Shown: piece after piece, positions 36,192 to 44,630 of the stretch
How the letters are laid out: every line of letters starts with the position of its first letter
Position numbering within the stretch: position 1 is the first letter of the stretch
Assembly (NCBI RefSeq): GCF_026013565.1
Contig: NZ_JAPDOB010000001.1
Coordinates: 930,001-994,000 of the forward strand
Origin: Sphingomonas arvum
Lineage (GTDB): Bacteria; Pseudomonadota; Alphaproteobacteria; Sphingomonadales; Sphingomonadaceae
Direction: 5' to 3'
DNA: 64,000 nucleotides
Notes under the pieces: generated by a model
Seen by the model: only the letters and a program-made list of their open reading frames with translations
Told to the model about the DNA's origin: nothing
Database searches by the model: none
Position numbers and translations under genes: made by a program

Positions 36192-36219
36192 CTTGAACCC
36201 AGTGACAAATATACCACAT
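36192..36219 (+). promoter_or_regulatory. Possible heat-shock (RpoH) promoter for hsp20
   Basis: CTTGAA at 36192-36197 and CCACAT at 36214-36219. The alphaproteobacterial sigma-32 consensus is CTTG, 17-18 bases, then a C-rich CCATNT-type -10; here 18 bases separate CTTG from CCACAT. It is about 105 bases before the small heat-shock gene, leaving room for the structured leader described next. Confidence 0.45.
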
Positions 36220-36251
36220 CATCACCGCCGGGCGCTCATTCGAGGCTCGGT

Positions 36252-36314
36252 GACGGGCTGAGGGGAGCCCATGTGTGGCACCCGTCGGTCCGCCTTGTTG
36301 CTCAACCAAGGAGG
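36252..36314 (+). ncRNA. ROSE-like RNA thermometer in the hsp20 leader
   Basis: Three nested or adjacent hairpins precede hsp20. GACGGG (36252-36257) pairs with CCCGTC (36281-36286). Inside it GGGCT/AGCCC can pair. Then CCTTG (36293-36297), followed by TTGCT, faces CAAGG (36307-36311). The last hairpin covers the ribosome binding site AAGGAGG at 36308-36314 and includes the UUGCU-type anti-SD segment that defines ROSE elements. Those melt on heating and free translation of small heat-shock genes. Confidence 0.55.
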
Positions 36315-36322
36315 ACAAGACC

Positions 36323-36814
36323 ATGCGTACCGCTTTTGATTTCACTCCGTTCCGCCGCTCGGCCGTCGGGTTCGACCGCCTGTTCGACATGCTGGAGACC
36401 AGCGCTGCGACCGGCAACGGCGAGAACTACCCGCCGTTCGACCTGATCAAGGTCGACGACAACAAGTACCGGATCGAGATCGCCGTCGCTGGCTTCAAGC
36501 AGGGCGAGATCGAGATCACGGCGCACCAGAACTCGCTGATCGTCCGTGGCCAGAAGGCCGAGGAGAATGGCGCGAACTACATCCACCGTGGCATTGCGAC
36601 CCGCTCGTTCGAGCGCCGCTTCGCGCTGGCCGACCACATCCAGGTGACTGGCGCCGACCTGCACGACGGCATGCTCAGCCTGGAACTGGTGCGGGAGATC
36701 CCGGAGGCCATGAAGCCGCGCAAGATCGAGATCGGCAGCGCCGCTTCGCCGGCTTCGGCTGAACCGCGCACGATCGAAGCGACCAACGACGCCCGCGAAC
36801 CGCAGGCGGCCTGA
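36323..36814 (+). CDS. Small heat-shock protein, Hsp20 family (IbpA-like)
   Basis: 163 residues from ATG at 36323 with AAGGAGG eight bases upstream. N-terminus 'RTAFDFTPFRRSAVGFDRLFDML', then the alpha-crystallin domain ('YPPFDLIKVDDNKYRIEIAVAGF' to 'FERRFALADHIQVTGADLHDGMLSLEL') and a short tail. It binds unfolding proteins and prevents aggregation. The leader carries a likely RNA thermometer and a possible RpoH promoter, consistent with heat induction at both levels. Confidence 0.94.
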   Translation: MRTAFDFTPFRRSAVGFDRLFDMLETSAATGNGENYPPFDLIKVDDNKYRIEIAVAGFKQGEIEITAHQNSLIVRGQKAEENGANYIHRGIATRSFERRFALADHIQVTGADLHDGMLSLELVREIPEAMKPRKIEIGSAASPASAEPRTIEATNDAREPQAA

Positions 36815-36821
36815 TGTTAGA

Positions 36822-36856
36822 GGGCTCCGGGGGCGCGTGCCTCCGGAGCCCTTTCC
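36822..36856 (+). terminator. Terminator after hsp20
   Basis: GGGCTCCGG at 36822-36830 and CCGGAGCCC at 36843-36851 form a nine-pair stem followed by TTTCCT on the plus strand. It also lies beyond the stop of the convergent membrane-protein gene, but reads poorly as a terminator on that strand because no T-run follows. Confidence 0.75.
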
Positions 36857-37648
36857 TCAGGGCGCGTGCGGCACCGTGGGTTCGGCGGTGCCCGCCGTTT
36901 GTGCGTAGAGCCGCGCCAGCATGACGGTGAAGGGCACCGCCACCGCCAGTTGCGCCAGCTGCCCGACGAGGCCGACCAGCACCGCCGATGCGCTCCACGG
37001 TTCGGGCTGGCCGGCGACCAGGATGATGATCGAACCGAGCACGCCAGTCACCGCGCCGCTGACGATCACCAGCAACGCCAGGAACATCAGAAGGAAGCCG
37101 TACAGCCGCAGCGTGTTGCCGCGCGTCAGCTGCCAGCTGCGCCGCAGCATTGCCACCGGCCCAAGCCGCTCCGCGACCGATACCGGCGAACTCAGCAGCA
37201 GCCGGACCAGCAGGAACAGCGCGATGATCATGATGAATACGATTGCCAGCACCGCTCCGGCTGCGGCCGTTCCACCCGCCGTCGCCACGGTCAGGAAAGG
37301 GGCCACCAAAAAGGCGAGCGGCAGGCTGACCAGCATCAGCGCCGCGAATAGCCGCGGCACCGCGCGGGCCGCGCGGCCGATCGCGTCCGCGACGCGCTCG
37401 CCCGGCCGCAGCCCCAGCCACTGGATCGAAAGCTGCCCGACGAACGCCAGCAGCAGGGAGGCGAACAGGACCAGCAGGGCGCCGCCCGACGCGTTCTCCG
37501 CGTCCGCCGGCGAGGCCGGCACGAACTGCCCGGCGACCAGGCCCGGAAAGGCCATGAACGCAAGGCCGAGCGGCCACAGGAGCCGCCCATCGCGGGCCAG
37601 TATCGCCCGGGTCTCCGTCCACGCCTTTCCCAACGACAACCGCGTCAC
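36857..37648 (-). CDS. Polytopic membrane protein of unknown function
   Basis: 263 residues from GTG at 37648. Six or so hydrophobic helices; '[32 protein letters not shown]' at the start and '[23 protein letters not shown]' in the middle. The latter resembles the membrane domain found attached to glycerophosphodiester phosphodiesterases and in YciC-like proteins. No catalytic residues are evident. Convergent with hsp20 and divergent from lipB. Confidence 0.7.
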   Translation of the reverse strand: MTRLSLGKAWTETRAILARDGRLLWPLGLAFMAFPGLVAGQFVPASPADAENASGGALLVLFASLLLAFVGQLSIQWLGLRPGERVADAIGRAARAVPRLFAALMLVSLPLAFLVAPFLTVATAGGTAAAGAVLAIVFIMIIALFLLVRLLLSSPVSVAERLGPVAMLRRSWQLTRGNTLRLYGFLLMFLALLVIVSGAVTGVLGSIIILVAGQPEPWSASAVLVGLVGQLAQLAVAVPFTVMLARLYAQTAGTAEPTVPHAP

Positions 37649-37742
37649 GCCCTGCTCCCTTGCCTGTCGGCGGGCTTATGCGAGCGACGCCATCGGGGCA
37701 ACGCTTGCGACCGCCGCCGCGCGGGGCCATTCGCGCTTCAGC

Positions 37743-38405
37743 ATGAACGGCAGCAACGACATCGAGTGGCGGGTCAGCGATGGCCTGGTGCCCTATCCGG
37801 AGGCGCTAGCCTTCATGGAGGAGCGCGCCCGCGCCATCCGCGACGAAGGCGCGCGCGAATGCATCTGGCTGCTCCAGCACCCGCCGCTATTCACCGCAGG
37901 CACCAGCGCCGATCCCGCCGAGCTGTTCAACCCGCTGGGCTTCCCGGTGTTCGAGGCCGGGCGCGGGGGCCGGTATACCTACCATGGTCCAGGTCAGCGG
38001 GTCGGCTACCTGCTGCTCGACCTGCAGCGCCGGGGCAAGGACATCCGCCGCTTCGTCCACGCGCTGGAAGGCTGGATGATCGCCGCGCTGGGCGAACTCG
38101 GCGTGGCCGCGCGGCGCGAGCCCGGGCGTATCGGCATCTGGGTGGGGGAAGGGGCGAACGAGGCCAAGATCGGCGCCATCGGCGTCCGCGTCCGGCGCTG
38201 GGTGACGCTGCACGGCTTTTCGATCAACGTCGATCCGGACCTGTCCCACTTTGGCGGCATCGTGCCGTGCGGCATCGCCGATTTCGGGGTCACCAGCCTC
38301 GCGCGGCTCGGAATTGCGGCCGGAACATCGGCCGTGGACGCCGCGTTGAGGCGCCACCTTCCTGATTTCATTGCGGAAATCGGGTCGGCACATGATGCCT
38401 CTTGA
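37743..38405 (+). CDS. lipB: Octanoyl-[acyl carrier protein]:protein octanoyltransferase
   Basis: 220 residues. Family blocks in order: '[21 protein letters not shown]', '[23 protein letters not shown]' with the catalytic Lys, and 'IVPCGI' with the catalytic Cys. LipB transfers octanoyl from ACP to the lipoyl domains of 2-oxoacid dehydrogenases and the glycine cleavage H protein. LipA, which adds sulfur, is not in this window. Confidence 0.95.
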   Translation: MNGSNDIEWRVSDGLVPYPEALAFMEERARAIRDEGARECIWLLQHPPLFTAGTSADPAELFNPLGFPVFEAGRGGRYTYHGPGQRVGYLLLDLQRRGKDIRRFVHALEGWMIAALGELGVAARREPGRIGIWVGEGANEAKIGAIGVRVRRWVTLHGFSINVDPDLSHFGGIVPCGIADFGVTSLARLGIAAGTSAVDAALRRHLPDFIAEIGSAHDAS

Positions 38406-38491
38406 GAGGCCGGCACAGCCACACTATTGTGCCGCCGATTTGTGACGCGGGCAAACCGCGCCAGATCGACTTTTCCGAAGGGAGTCTTAGA

Positions 38492-38785
38492 ATGCGTGCT
38501 CTTATCTTGGTCGCCGGTGCGGCCCTTGCGGTTTCTGCTTGCAGCAGCAACGAAGCCGCCAACAACACCACCGAGGACGTCAACCTCACCACCGACATGA
38601 ATGCCGGCATGACCGACATGAATGCCGGCATGACCGACATGAACGCCATGGACGCCAACATGACCATGGACGCGAACATGACCAACAGCATGGACGCCAA
38701 CATGTCGGGCAACATGGCTGGCAACAGCATGAACTCGATGGACGCCAACACCTCGGCGACCGCGAACACCACCAACGCGATGTAA
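38492..38785 (+). CDS. Met/Asn/Asp-rich repeat lipoprotein, unknown function
   Basis: 97 residues from ATG at 38492, with AAGGGAG eight bases upstream. Lipoprotein signal with lipobox VSAC. The mature chain is almost entirely Met, Asn, Asp, Thr, Ala and Gly: two copies of 'MTDMNAG', then 'MDANMT/MDANMS' units, and no aromatic or basic residues. The Met and Asp density could bind metal such as copper or simply be flexible. Two strong terminators follow in a row. The next gene is another small lipoprotein. Confidence 0.75.
   Translation: MRALILVAGAALAVSACSSNEAANNTTEDVNLTTDMNAGMTDMNAGMTDMNAMDANMTMDANMTNSMDANMSGNMAGNSMNSMDANTSATANTTNAM
38601..38660 (+). repeat. 21-base tandem repeat inside the Met/Asn-rich lipoprotein gene
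   Basis: The unit containing ATGACCGACATGAATGCCGG is repeated twice without change and a third time with variation. It encodes M-T-D-M-N-A-G. Copy number could vary by slippage. Confidence 0.7.
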
Positions 38786-38790
38786 GCCCA

Positions 38791-38821
38791 AACGCCTCCC
38801 ACCCGGGGGGCGTTGGCTTTT
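38791..38821 (+). terminator. First terminator after the repeat lipoprotein gene
   Basis: AACGCCTCCC, loop ACCC, GGGGGGCGTT (ten pairs with one G-T), followed after GG by CTTTT. Confidence 0.75.
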
Positions 38822-38824
38822 GGA

Positions 38825-38857
38825 GAGGCTGCCGGTATCTCGCCGGCAGCCTCTTTT
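38825..38857 (+). terminator. Second terminator directly behind the first
   Basis: GAGGCTGCCGG at 38825-38835 and CCGGCAGCCTC at 38843-38853 form a perfect 11-pair stem with a seven-base loop, followed by TTTT. Only three bases separate it from the first terminator. Confidence 0.85.
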
Positions 38858-38880
38858 CATGTCCGGAGCACTAAGCGCCA

Positions 38881-39150
38881 ATGAACCGCTTCGCCCTTCT
38901 CGCCGCTGCCGCGCTGTTGCTGTCCGCCTGCGGCAAGGAACAGGCCGCCAGCGGCAACGGCACGGCTGCGGAGGAGGATTTCACGCGCGATGCGATCGTC
39001 GCCAACGACATCACCGCGATCGACGCGGCCACTGCCGACTCGGCCAACATGGCAGCGGACGTGGCGCCCGACATCGAGCTGACCAACGAAGGCGATGCGG
39101 CGGAGGGCAACGTGCCGGCGGTCGACAACGCTGCGAACAACGCCGCCTAG
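38881..39150 (+). CDS. Small acidic lipoprotein, unknown function
   Basis: 89 residues. Signal peptide 'RFALLAAAALLLSAC' with lipobox LSAC, then a low-complexity Ala/Asp/Asn/Glu chain ('AIVANDITAIDAATADSANMAADVAPDIEL'). Like its neighbour upstream it has no folded-domain signature; both may be flexible envelope proteins of the same kind. Overlaps nothing; queE ends one base further on the opposite strand. Confidence 0.65.
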   Translation: MNRFALLAAAALLLSACGKEQAASGNGTAAEEDFTRDAIVANDITAIDAATADSANMAADVAPDIELTNEGDAAEGNVPAVDNAANNAA

Positions 39151-39151
39151 C

Positions 39152-39784
39152 TCAGGCCAGTCCAACCACCTTGTGCGCCTGGAGGCTCAAGCGCCACTTG
39201 GGCCGGGCCATCGCCAGCGCGATTCCCGCCTGCACCGCCGCTGCCCGGCCAGCCCCGTCCATCGGCTGGACCAGGAAGTGGGTGAAATCCCAGGCTTCCA
39301 GTTCGGCCGGATCGATCCCGTCCTGCGGCCAGACCAGCTTCAATTCGTCGCCCGACCGCTGCACCACCTCGGTCCCGGCCTTGGGACTGACGCACAGCCA
39401 GTCGAGCCCCGGCACGGCCGGCAGCGTCCCGTTGCTCTCCGCCGCGACCCGGAACCCGCGCCCGTGCAGCGCATCCACCAGCGCCGCGTCGAGTTGCAGC
39501 ATCGGCTCGCCGCCGGTGACCACCACCAGCCGCCGCTCCGTGCCAGCCCCCCACAACCGCTCGACCTGCGCCGCCAGCGCTGCCGCATCCACGAACCTGC
39601 CGCCGCCGGCACCATCCGTCCCGACGAAATCGGTGTCGCAGAACCGGCACTGCGCCGTCGCCCGGTCCTGTTCCCGCCCGCTCCACAGGTTGCACCCGGC
39701 AAAGCGCAGGAACACTGCCCGGCTTCCCGCCTGGCAGCCCTCGCCCTGCAAGGTGAGGAAGCATTCCTTGACCGCGTAGCTCAT
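39152..39784 (-). CDS. queE: 7-carboxy-7-deazaguanine synthase
   Basis: 210 residues. Radical SAM enzyme with the unusual cluster spacing of QueE: C31, then C46 and C49 ('CNLWSG...CRFCDTDFVG'). Also 'TLQGEG' near the N-terminus and 'VVVTGGEPMLQ'. It contracts carboxytetrahydropterin to the 7-deazaguanine ring of queuosine. Followed upstream on the same strand by queC with three bases between. Confidence 0.94.
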   Translation of the reverse strand: MSYAVKECFLTLQGEGCQAGSRAVFLRFAGCNLWSGREQDRATAQCRFCDTDFVGTDGAGGGRFVDAAALAAQVERLWGAGTERRLVVVTGGEPMLQLDAALVDALHGRGFRVAAESNGTLPAVPGLDWLCVSPKAGTEVVQRSGDELKLVWPQDGIDPAELEAWDFTHFLVQPMDGAGRAAAVQAGIALAMARPKWRLSLQAHKVVGLA

Positions 39785-39787
39785 AGC

Positions 39788-40459
39788 TCAGGCGTAGCGG
39801 GTCGGATCGGGCAGGCCGGCGTCGGCGAATCCCTTGGCGCGCAGGCGGCACGCGTCGCACTCGCCGCAGGCGCCGCCGTCCGGTGCCGGATCGTAACAGC
39901 TGTGGCTCAGCCCTGCGTCCAGGCCGAGCCGCGCCGCCTCCCGCGCAATGTCGGCCTTGGTCATGTGCTGCAGCGGGGCGTGCACGGTGAAGCCCTGGCC
40001 CTCGACGCCCGCCTTGGTGGCCAGGTTCGCCAGCCGCTCGAATCCGGCGATGAACTCCGGCCGGCAATCGGGGTAACCGGAATAATCCAGCGCGTTCACG
40101 CCCACGAACAGGTCGCGCGCGCCCGCGGCCTCCGCCCAGCCGAGCGCCAGGCTGAGAAAGATGGTGTTGCGCGCCGGCACATAGGTGACGGGGATCCCCT
40201 CGCCGACACCGCTCTTGGGAACCGCAGTCGCACTGGTCAGCGCCGACCCCCCGAATGCCGTAAGGTCGAGCGGCAGGACGATATGCTCGTCGGCCAGGTC
40301 GGCCGCGATCCTTCGCGCGGCCTCCAGTTCCACCCGGTGGCGCTGGTTGTAGTCGACCGTCAGCGCCAGCACCCGATAGCCCGCCTCCCGCGCCAACGCG
40401 GCGCAGACCATCGAGTCGAGGCCTCCGGACAGCAGGACAACGGCGGAACGAGCGGACAT
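39788..40459 (-). CDS. queC: 7-cyano-7-deazaguanine synthase
   Basis: 223 residues from ATG at 40459. PP-loop motif 'LLSGGLDS' at 9-16, 'LTVDYNQRH', '[13 protein letters not shown]' and the C-terminal zinc cysteines ('[10 protein letters not shown]'). It converts CDG to preQ0 using ATP and ammonia. It forms a two-gene unit with queE; no preQ1 riboswitch pattern was recognised ahead of it. Confidence 0.95.
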   Translation of the reverse strand: MSARSAVVLLSGGLDSMVCAALAREAGYRVLALTVDYNQRHRVELEAARRIAADLADEHIVLPLDLTAFGGSALTSATAVPKSGVGEGIPVTYVPARNTIFLSLALGWAEAAGARDLFVGVNALDYSGYPDCRPEFIAGFERLANLATKAGVEGQGFTVHAPLQHMTKADIAREAARLGLDAGLSHSCYDPAPDGGACGECDACRLRAKGFADAGLPDPTRYA

Positions 40460-40487
40460 GGCGGCGCCTTTAGGGCCGGGAGGCCCC

Positions 40488-40515
40488 AAAAAGAAGGGCC
40501 GCCCGAAGGCGGCCC
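40488..40515 (-). terminator. Terminator between the DUF3617 gene and queC
   Basis: Reading the minus strand, GGGCCGCC, loop TTCG, GGCGGCCC is followed by TTCTTTTT. It lies ahead of queC on the same strand, so queC and queE need their own promoter within roughly 30 bases, or depend on read-through. Confidence 0.8.
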
Positions 40516-40611
40516 AGGTTCGGGGCAAGCCCGATAGGGAGGAAAGCGTGCCCCAAATGATCGGACACCAGAGCCATATAGCTAAGCAACGTTAAACCAA
40601 GCCTTAATGGC

Positions 40612-40986
40612 TTAGCAATCTGCCGTCCGTCGCGCATAAAGTTTGTACGAGAACGGCTCGCCGGCATGGATGCCCTGCGTTTCCATCCGCAGCGACCGCG
40701 GGGTCACCACCGTCATGCGGGTCCGGCCGAAATCCCCGGCCGGACAGGTGTAGTGGATCACCGCTTCGGTCGCCGTCTGCGACAGCACCACGCGCGTGCA
40801 GGCGCCGCCGCGATGCTCCCACTGCGCCATCGCCGCGAGGTCCGACACGCACTGCCGCACGGGCTTCTCACCCGTGGCGCTGCGGCTGACTTCCCACAGG
40901 CCTGGCGCTACTCCGGGCAGCACCGCGGGCGCGGCCAGAGCGGCCGAGGACCCGAGGGCGGCAAGCGAGATCAGCAGGTGACGCAT
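40612..40986 (-). CDS. DUF3617-like exported protein
   Basis: 124 residues. Signal peptide 'RHLLISLAALGSSAALAAP', then 'VLPGVAPGLWEVSRS', two or more cysteines ('QCVSDLAAMAQWEHRGGACTR') and a C-terminal Cys. This is the pattern of small periplasmic DUF3617-type proteins. Function unknown. The stop codon lies inside an AT-rich nested inverted repeat. Confidence 0.7.
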   Translation of the reverse strand: MRHLLISLAALGSSAALAAPAVLPGVAPGLWEVSRSATGEKPVRQCVSDLAAMAQWEHRGGACTRVVLSQTATEAVIHYTCPAGDFGRTRMTVVTPRSLRMETQGIHAGEPFSYKLYARRTADC

Positions 40987-41010
40987 CGGCCGTTGTTTAC
41001 CACGGAAAGC

Positions 41011-41904
41011 TTACGCCAGGTGAATCGGGAAGCTGGTCGAGCAGAACTCGCAATCCACCCGGATGATGCCGTCGTCCCCGGCCATCGCCGCGCGCTCGTC
41101 CTCCGGAAAGCGGGCGATCACCGACGCGACATAGTCCGGGTTGCAGCGGCAGCCGCGGGTCAAGGCCACAGTGTCGAGCACGCGCACTTCCGGCTCCTCG
41201 TGGAACAGCCGCCAGACCAGGTCCTCCAGCGGTAGGTCGGGGTCCGTCAGCTCGTCCGCGCGGGTGCTTCCGGCTAGCGCGGCGACATGGTCCCAGTCCG
41301 GATGGTCCATGCGGGTGTGCAGTCGCTCGCGGCCGACTTCGCCTTCGGGCAGGTGCTGGAACAGCACGCCGCCCCCGACCCAGTGCCCGTCGCTGCCCTT
41401 GCGCGCGGCGAGGCGGACGATGCTCGGAATCTGCTCGGACTGCCCGAAATAGCTTTGCGCGGCCTCGGCCAAGCTGGCGCCCTCCAGCGGCACGATGCCC
41501 TGATAGCGCTCGTCCGTCGCCGGCTGGTCGAAGGTGATCGCCAGGTAGCCATGGCCGAACAGGCTGTTGAGGCTCGGCGTGCGCGCATCGGCCAGCCGCG
41601 CGGGGTCGTGCCGGACATAGCCCCGCAACTCGCCGCCCTTGTAGTCGCACACCAGCAGGTCGACGATGCCCTCCTGGGTCTGCGCCTGCATGGTCAGCTG
41701 GCCGTTCGGGTCCTTGAGCAGGGAGCCCAGCAGCGCGGTCAGCACCAGCGCCTCGGCCAGCAGCTGCTCGATCTGCGGGGGGTAGTCGTGCGCCGACAGC
41801 ACGGAGTCGAGCGCCGGGCCGAGCCGCGCGGCACGGCCCCGGGCATGGCGCGAGGGAATGGTGACGCCCAGCGTCACGTCGAGGGTCTTGATGTCGGGAG
41901 TCAT
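41011..41904 (-). CDS. hslO: Redox-regulated chaperone Hsp33
   Basis: 297 residues from ATG at 41904. Core fold segments 'ALVLTALLGSLLKDPNGQLTMQAQ' and 'GRHVGGG'-like 'GHWVGGGVLFQHLPEG', and the C-terminal zinc switch cysteines in 'RGCRCNPDYV' and 'VDCEFCSTSF'. Oxidation of these cysteines releases zinc and activates the chaperone. Starts 105 bases from the divergent DUF4126 gene. Confidence 0.93.
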   Translation of the reverse strand: MTPDIKTLDVTLGVTIPSRHARGRAARLGPALDSVLSAHDYPPQIEQLLAEALVLTALLGSLLKDPNGQLTMQAQTQEGIVDLLVCDYKGGELRGYVRHDPARLADARTPSLNSLFGHGYLAITFDQPATDERYQGIVPLEGASLAEAAQSYFGQSEQIPSIVRLAARKGSDGHWVGGGVLFQHLPEGEVGRERLHTRMDHPDWDHVAALAGSTRADELTDPDLPLEDLVWRLFHEEPEVRVLDTVALTRGCRCNPDYVASVIARFPEDERAAMAGDDGIIRVDCEFCSTSFPIHLA

Positions 41905-42008
41905 ACGACGTGCGAGATAGGAAGCGGGGCAGGGCGCCACAAGTTGGGTGGAGCGGGCTGTGGAGCCGAGCGTTTGCCAACGGACTCCACCCGACAAGGA
42001 CCTCCCCG

Positions 42009-42458
42009 ATGCTCCAGCCGCTGCTGCTCGCCGCCACCGCCGGCGCCCGCTCCATGACTCCGCTCGCCGCGGTTAGCGTCGCCGCCGCCCGGGGCGACCT
42101 GCCGTCGCAACCGGGGCTCCTCGGCCTCCTGTCAAACAAGTGGGTGGCGGCCGGCACCCTGGCGCTCGCGGCGGGCGAGATCACCGGCGACAAGATGAAG
42201 AGCGCGCCCGACCGCATCGTCCTGCTCGGCCTGGCATCGCGCCTGGTCACCGGGGCGGTGTCCGCCGCCGCGCTCGCCCGCGAGAACAAGGTGCTCGCCG
42301 GTGTGCTGGGGGCCGGAGTCGCGGTGGCCGCGTCCTACCCGACCTTCTACGCCCGCGTCCGGGCCATGCGGGACTATGGCCAGACGAAGACCGGCTTCGT
42401 CGAGGACGCGGCGGTGCTCGGGTCCGCCATTGCCATCGTCCGCTCGGCGGCCGACTAG
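42009..42458 (+). CDS. DUF4126 family membrane protein
   Basis: 149 residues from ATG at 42009. Ala/Leu-rich with three or four hydrophobic segments; 'GARSMTPLAAVSVAAARG', 'AAGEITGDKMKSAPDRI' and 'RLVTGAVSAAALA' fit the DUF4126 family. Function unknown. Overlaps the convergent helicase gene by four bases. Confidence 0.75.
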   Translation: MLQPLLLAATAGARSMTPLAAVSVAAARGDLPSQPGLLGLLSNKWVAAGTLALAAGEITGDKMKSAPDRIVLLGLASRLVTGAVSAAALARENKVLAGVLGAGVAVAASYPTFYARVRAMRDYGQTKTGFVEDAAVLGSAIAIVRSAAD

Positions 42459-44122
42459 CGGGGCTTGCGCTTCGGCCCGCCGGGCTTAGGTCCGCGCCCG
42501 CCAATCGGCCGCGCCGCCGCCTCGGCTTCGCGTGGCGGCGCCTGCTCGATGACCAGGCCGTCGTCTTCCGGCGCGATCACCGCGCGGCGCAGTGCCTTGA
42601 CGAAGCCCGGAGTCGCGCGCGGGGTCACCTCGAAATAGCTCTCGTTCTGCGCCACCCGGATCGCGCCGATGTCGTTGCGCCCGACATGGCCGTAGCGGCA
42701 GATCAGCGGCAGCAGCCAGCGCGGGTCGGCATTGTGCCGCCGGCCGGCGTTGATCCGGAACCAGGTCGAACCCTCGAAGCCAGCACGCGGGCCGGCATCG
42801 CGCTCCTCGCGTACCCCGGCCGCCAGCACGTCCTCTGGCGCCGGCAGCTCGGTCCGGAGCGTCCGCACCAGCGCCTCGGCGATCGCCAGCGGCTCCATCC
42901 GCTCCATGATGGTCTGCGCCAGCGCGCGGTCCTCGTCATCGGCGTCGACCGGCGCGGCGAGCGTCTCCAGCAGCCGCTCGCGATCCTTCTCGCGCACCTG
43001 CTCCGGGGTCGGCGGCTCGATCCACTCGGCCTCGATCCGCGCGTTCCGCAGCATGGATTCGACGGCGCGGCGGCGGCGGAACGGTACGATCAGCACCGCC
43101 ACGCCCTTGCGCCCGGCGCGCCCGGTCCGGCCGGAACGGTGCTGCAATGCCTCCGCATCGCGCGGCAGTTCGACATGGATCACCAGGGTGACGCTCGGCA
43201 GGTCGATGCCGCGCGCCGCCACGTCGGTCGCCACCAGCACCCGCGCCCGCCGGTCACGCAGCGCCTGCAGGGCATTGTTGCGCTCGTTCTGGCTGTGCTC
43301 GCCCGACAGCGCCACCGCCCCGAACCCGCGCTCGGTCAAGCTGGCGTGCAGCCGCCGCACCGCCTCGCGCGTGGCGCAGAACAGGATGGCGGTCTCCGCC
43401 TCGTGCAGCCGCAGCAGATTGACGACGGAATGCTCAATGTCGGTCGGGGACACCGCCACCGCCTGGTAGGCAATGTCGGCGTGCGCCTCGCGCTCCCCGA
43501 TCGTCTCGATCCTGAGCGCGTCCGTCTGGTAGCGCTTGGCCATGGCGACGATCGGCCGCGGCATGGTGGCGGAGAACAGCAGGGTGCGGCGGGTATCCGG
43601 AGTCGCGTCGAGGATCTCCTCCAATTCCTCGCGAAAGCCCATGTCGAGCATCTCGTCAGCTTCGTCGAGCACCGCCACGCGCAGTGCCGACAGGTCCAGA
43701 GCGCCGCGCTCCAGGTGGTCGCGCAGGCGCCCGGGCGTTCCCACCACGATGTGCGCGCCGCCCTGGAGCGCGCGACGCTCCTTCATCGGGTCCATGCCGC
43801 CGACGCAGGTCACCACCCGCGCTCCGGCGCCATCGTACAGCCACTGCAATTCCTTGCTGACCTGCAGCGCCAGTTCGCGGGTCGGCGCGATCACCAGCGC
43901 CAGCGGCTCGCGCGACCAAGGCGCCTTCTCGCCCTCAATCAGCTGTTCGGCCATCGCCAGCCCAAAGGCGACCGTCTTGCCCGATCCGGTCTTGGCGGAG
44001 ACGACCAGGTCGCGCCCGCGGGCCTGGTCCTCGACCACCGCCGCCTGGACCGAGGTGAGCGTGTCATAGCCGCGCGCCGTCAGCGCCTCGCCCAGCGCCG
44101 GGTTAATTCCATCATGTTGCAT
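42455..44122 (-). CDS. DEAD-box RNA helicase (DbpA/DeaD type)
   Basis: 555 residues. Helicase motifs 'AKTGSGKT', 'APTRELALQ', 'VGTPGRL', 'DEADEMLDMGF', 'SAT' and 'HRSGRTGRAGRKG'. The C-terminal part includes the RNA-binding DbpA-like domain ('WFRINAGRRHNADPRWLLPLICRYGHVGRNDIGAIRV') and a basic Pro/Gly tail. Such proteins remodel RNA in ribosome assembly or cold adaptation. A gene symbol between dbpA, deaD and cshA cannot be chosen from sequence alone. Confidence 0.92.
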   Translation of the reverse strand: MQHDGINPALGEALTARGYDTLTSVQAAVVEDQARGRDLVVSAKTGSGKTVAFGLAMAEQLIEGEKAPWSREPLALVIAPTRELALQVSKELQWLYDGAGARVVTCVGGMDPMKERRALQGGAHIVVGTPGRLRDHLERGALDLSALRVAVLDEADEMLDMGFREELEEILDATPDTRRTLLFSATMPRPIVAMAKRYQTDALRIETIGEREAHADIAYQAVAVSPTDIEHSVVNLLRLHEAETAILFCATREAVRRLHASLTERGFGAVALSGEHSQNERNNALQALRDRRARVLVATDVAARGIDLPSVTLVIHVELPRDAEALQHRSGRTGRAGRKGVAVLIVPFRRRRAVESMLRNARIEAEWIEPPTPEQVREKDRERLLETLAAPVDADDEDRALAQTIMERMEPLAIAEALVRTLRTELPAPEDVLAAGVREERDAGPRAGFEGSTWFRINAGRRHNADPRWLLPLICRYGHVGRNDIGAIRVAQNESYFEVTPRATPGFVKALRRAVIAPEDDGLVIEQAPPREAEAAARPIGGRGPKPGGPKRKPR

Positions 44123-44272
44123 GGCTGGAGCGCCTAGCCGCTAATGGCGCCGAGCGATAGGGCGCTAGATCGCGGCCACACTCATGCCGATGGTCTAGAC
44201 CCTTTGATAGATTTGTTGCCCGCCCGCTCCGCCATACCATGGCCGTGCAGTGTCAGCTGCCGGAGATGTGCC

Positions 44273-44560
44273 ATGAACGAGTCCATCGACCCTGTTGAAC
44301 CCGAGGCCGGGCAAGCGGACGGCCGCCGTGAATTCCTCAAGAAGTGCGGCAAATTCGCGGTGATCACGCCGCCCGCCGTCAGCTTCCTGCTTTCGACGTC
44401 CCTCAGTTCCAAGGCCATCGCTGCCTCCAGCGGCGGCTCGCGGCCCGGCTGGGGCCATGGCGACACCAATCACGATCATGTCGGCCCGCCGGGGCTCTCC
44501 AAAAAGAATGGCGGGTCCGGAGCATCGTCGAGCGGCAACGGTAACGGCCACAAGAAATGA
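44273..44560 (+). CDS. Short peptide with Tat-like signal, candidate partner of the kinase/nucleotidyltransferase pair
   Basis: 95 residues from ATG at 44273, with GGAG eight bases upstream. After an acidic start comes 'GRREFLKKCGKFAVITPPAV', which has the RRxFLK Tat signature, then a hydrophobic stretch ending 'SSKAIAAS'. The mature part is Gly/Ser/Asn/His-rich with 'GWGHGDTNHDHVGPPG'. It is followed after 71 bases by an HPr-kinase-like gene and a nucleotidyltransferase gene. A short peptide at the head of that pair mirrors the locus at 11-15 kb. Function unknown. Confidence 0.7.
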   Translation: MNESIDPVEPEAGQADGRREFLKKCGKFAVITPPAVSFLLSTSLSSKAIAASSGGSRPGWGHGDTNHDHVGPPGLSKKNGGSGASSSGNGNGHKK

Positions 44561-44600
44561 CGCAGCCGCGGCTCGGTCGCCGGCAAAGCCGGGCGTCCGG

Positions 44601-44627
44601 TCCTGACTGCGAACGATCCTGACTGCG
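44601..44627 (+). repeat. 11-base direct repeat before the second HPr-kinase-like gene
   Basis: TCCTGACTGCG occurs at 44601-44611 and again at 44617-44627, period 16. It ends four bases before the ATG at 44631 and lies where a ribosome binding site would be. Confidence 0.7.
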
Positions 44628-44630
44628 GAC

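Noticed and set aside
40460-40611. preQ1 riboswitch ahead of queC
   Set aside because: The region holds a terminator and an AT-rich inverted repeat, but no short H-type pseudoknot pattern typical of preQ1 aptamers was recognised.
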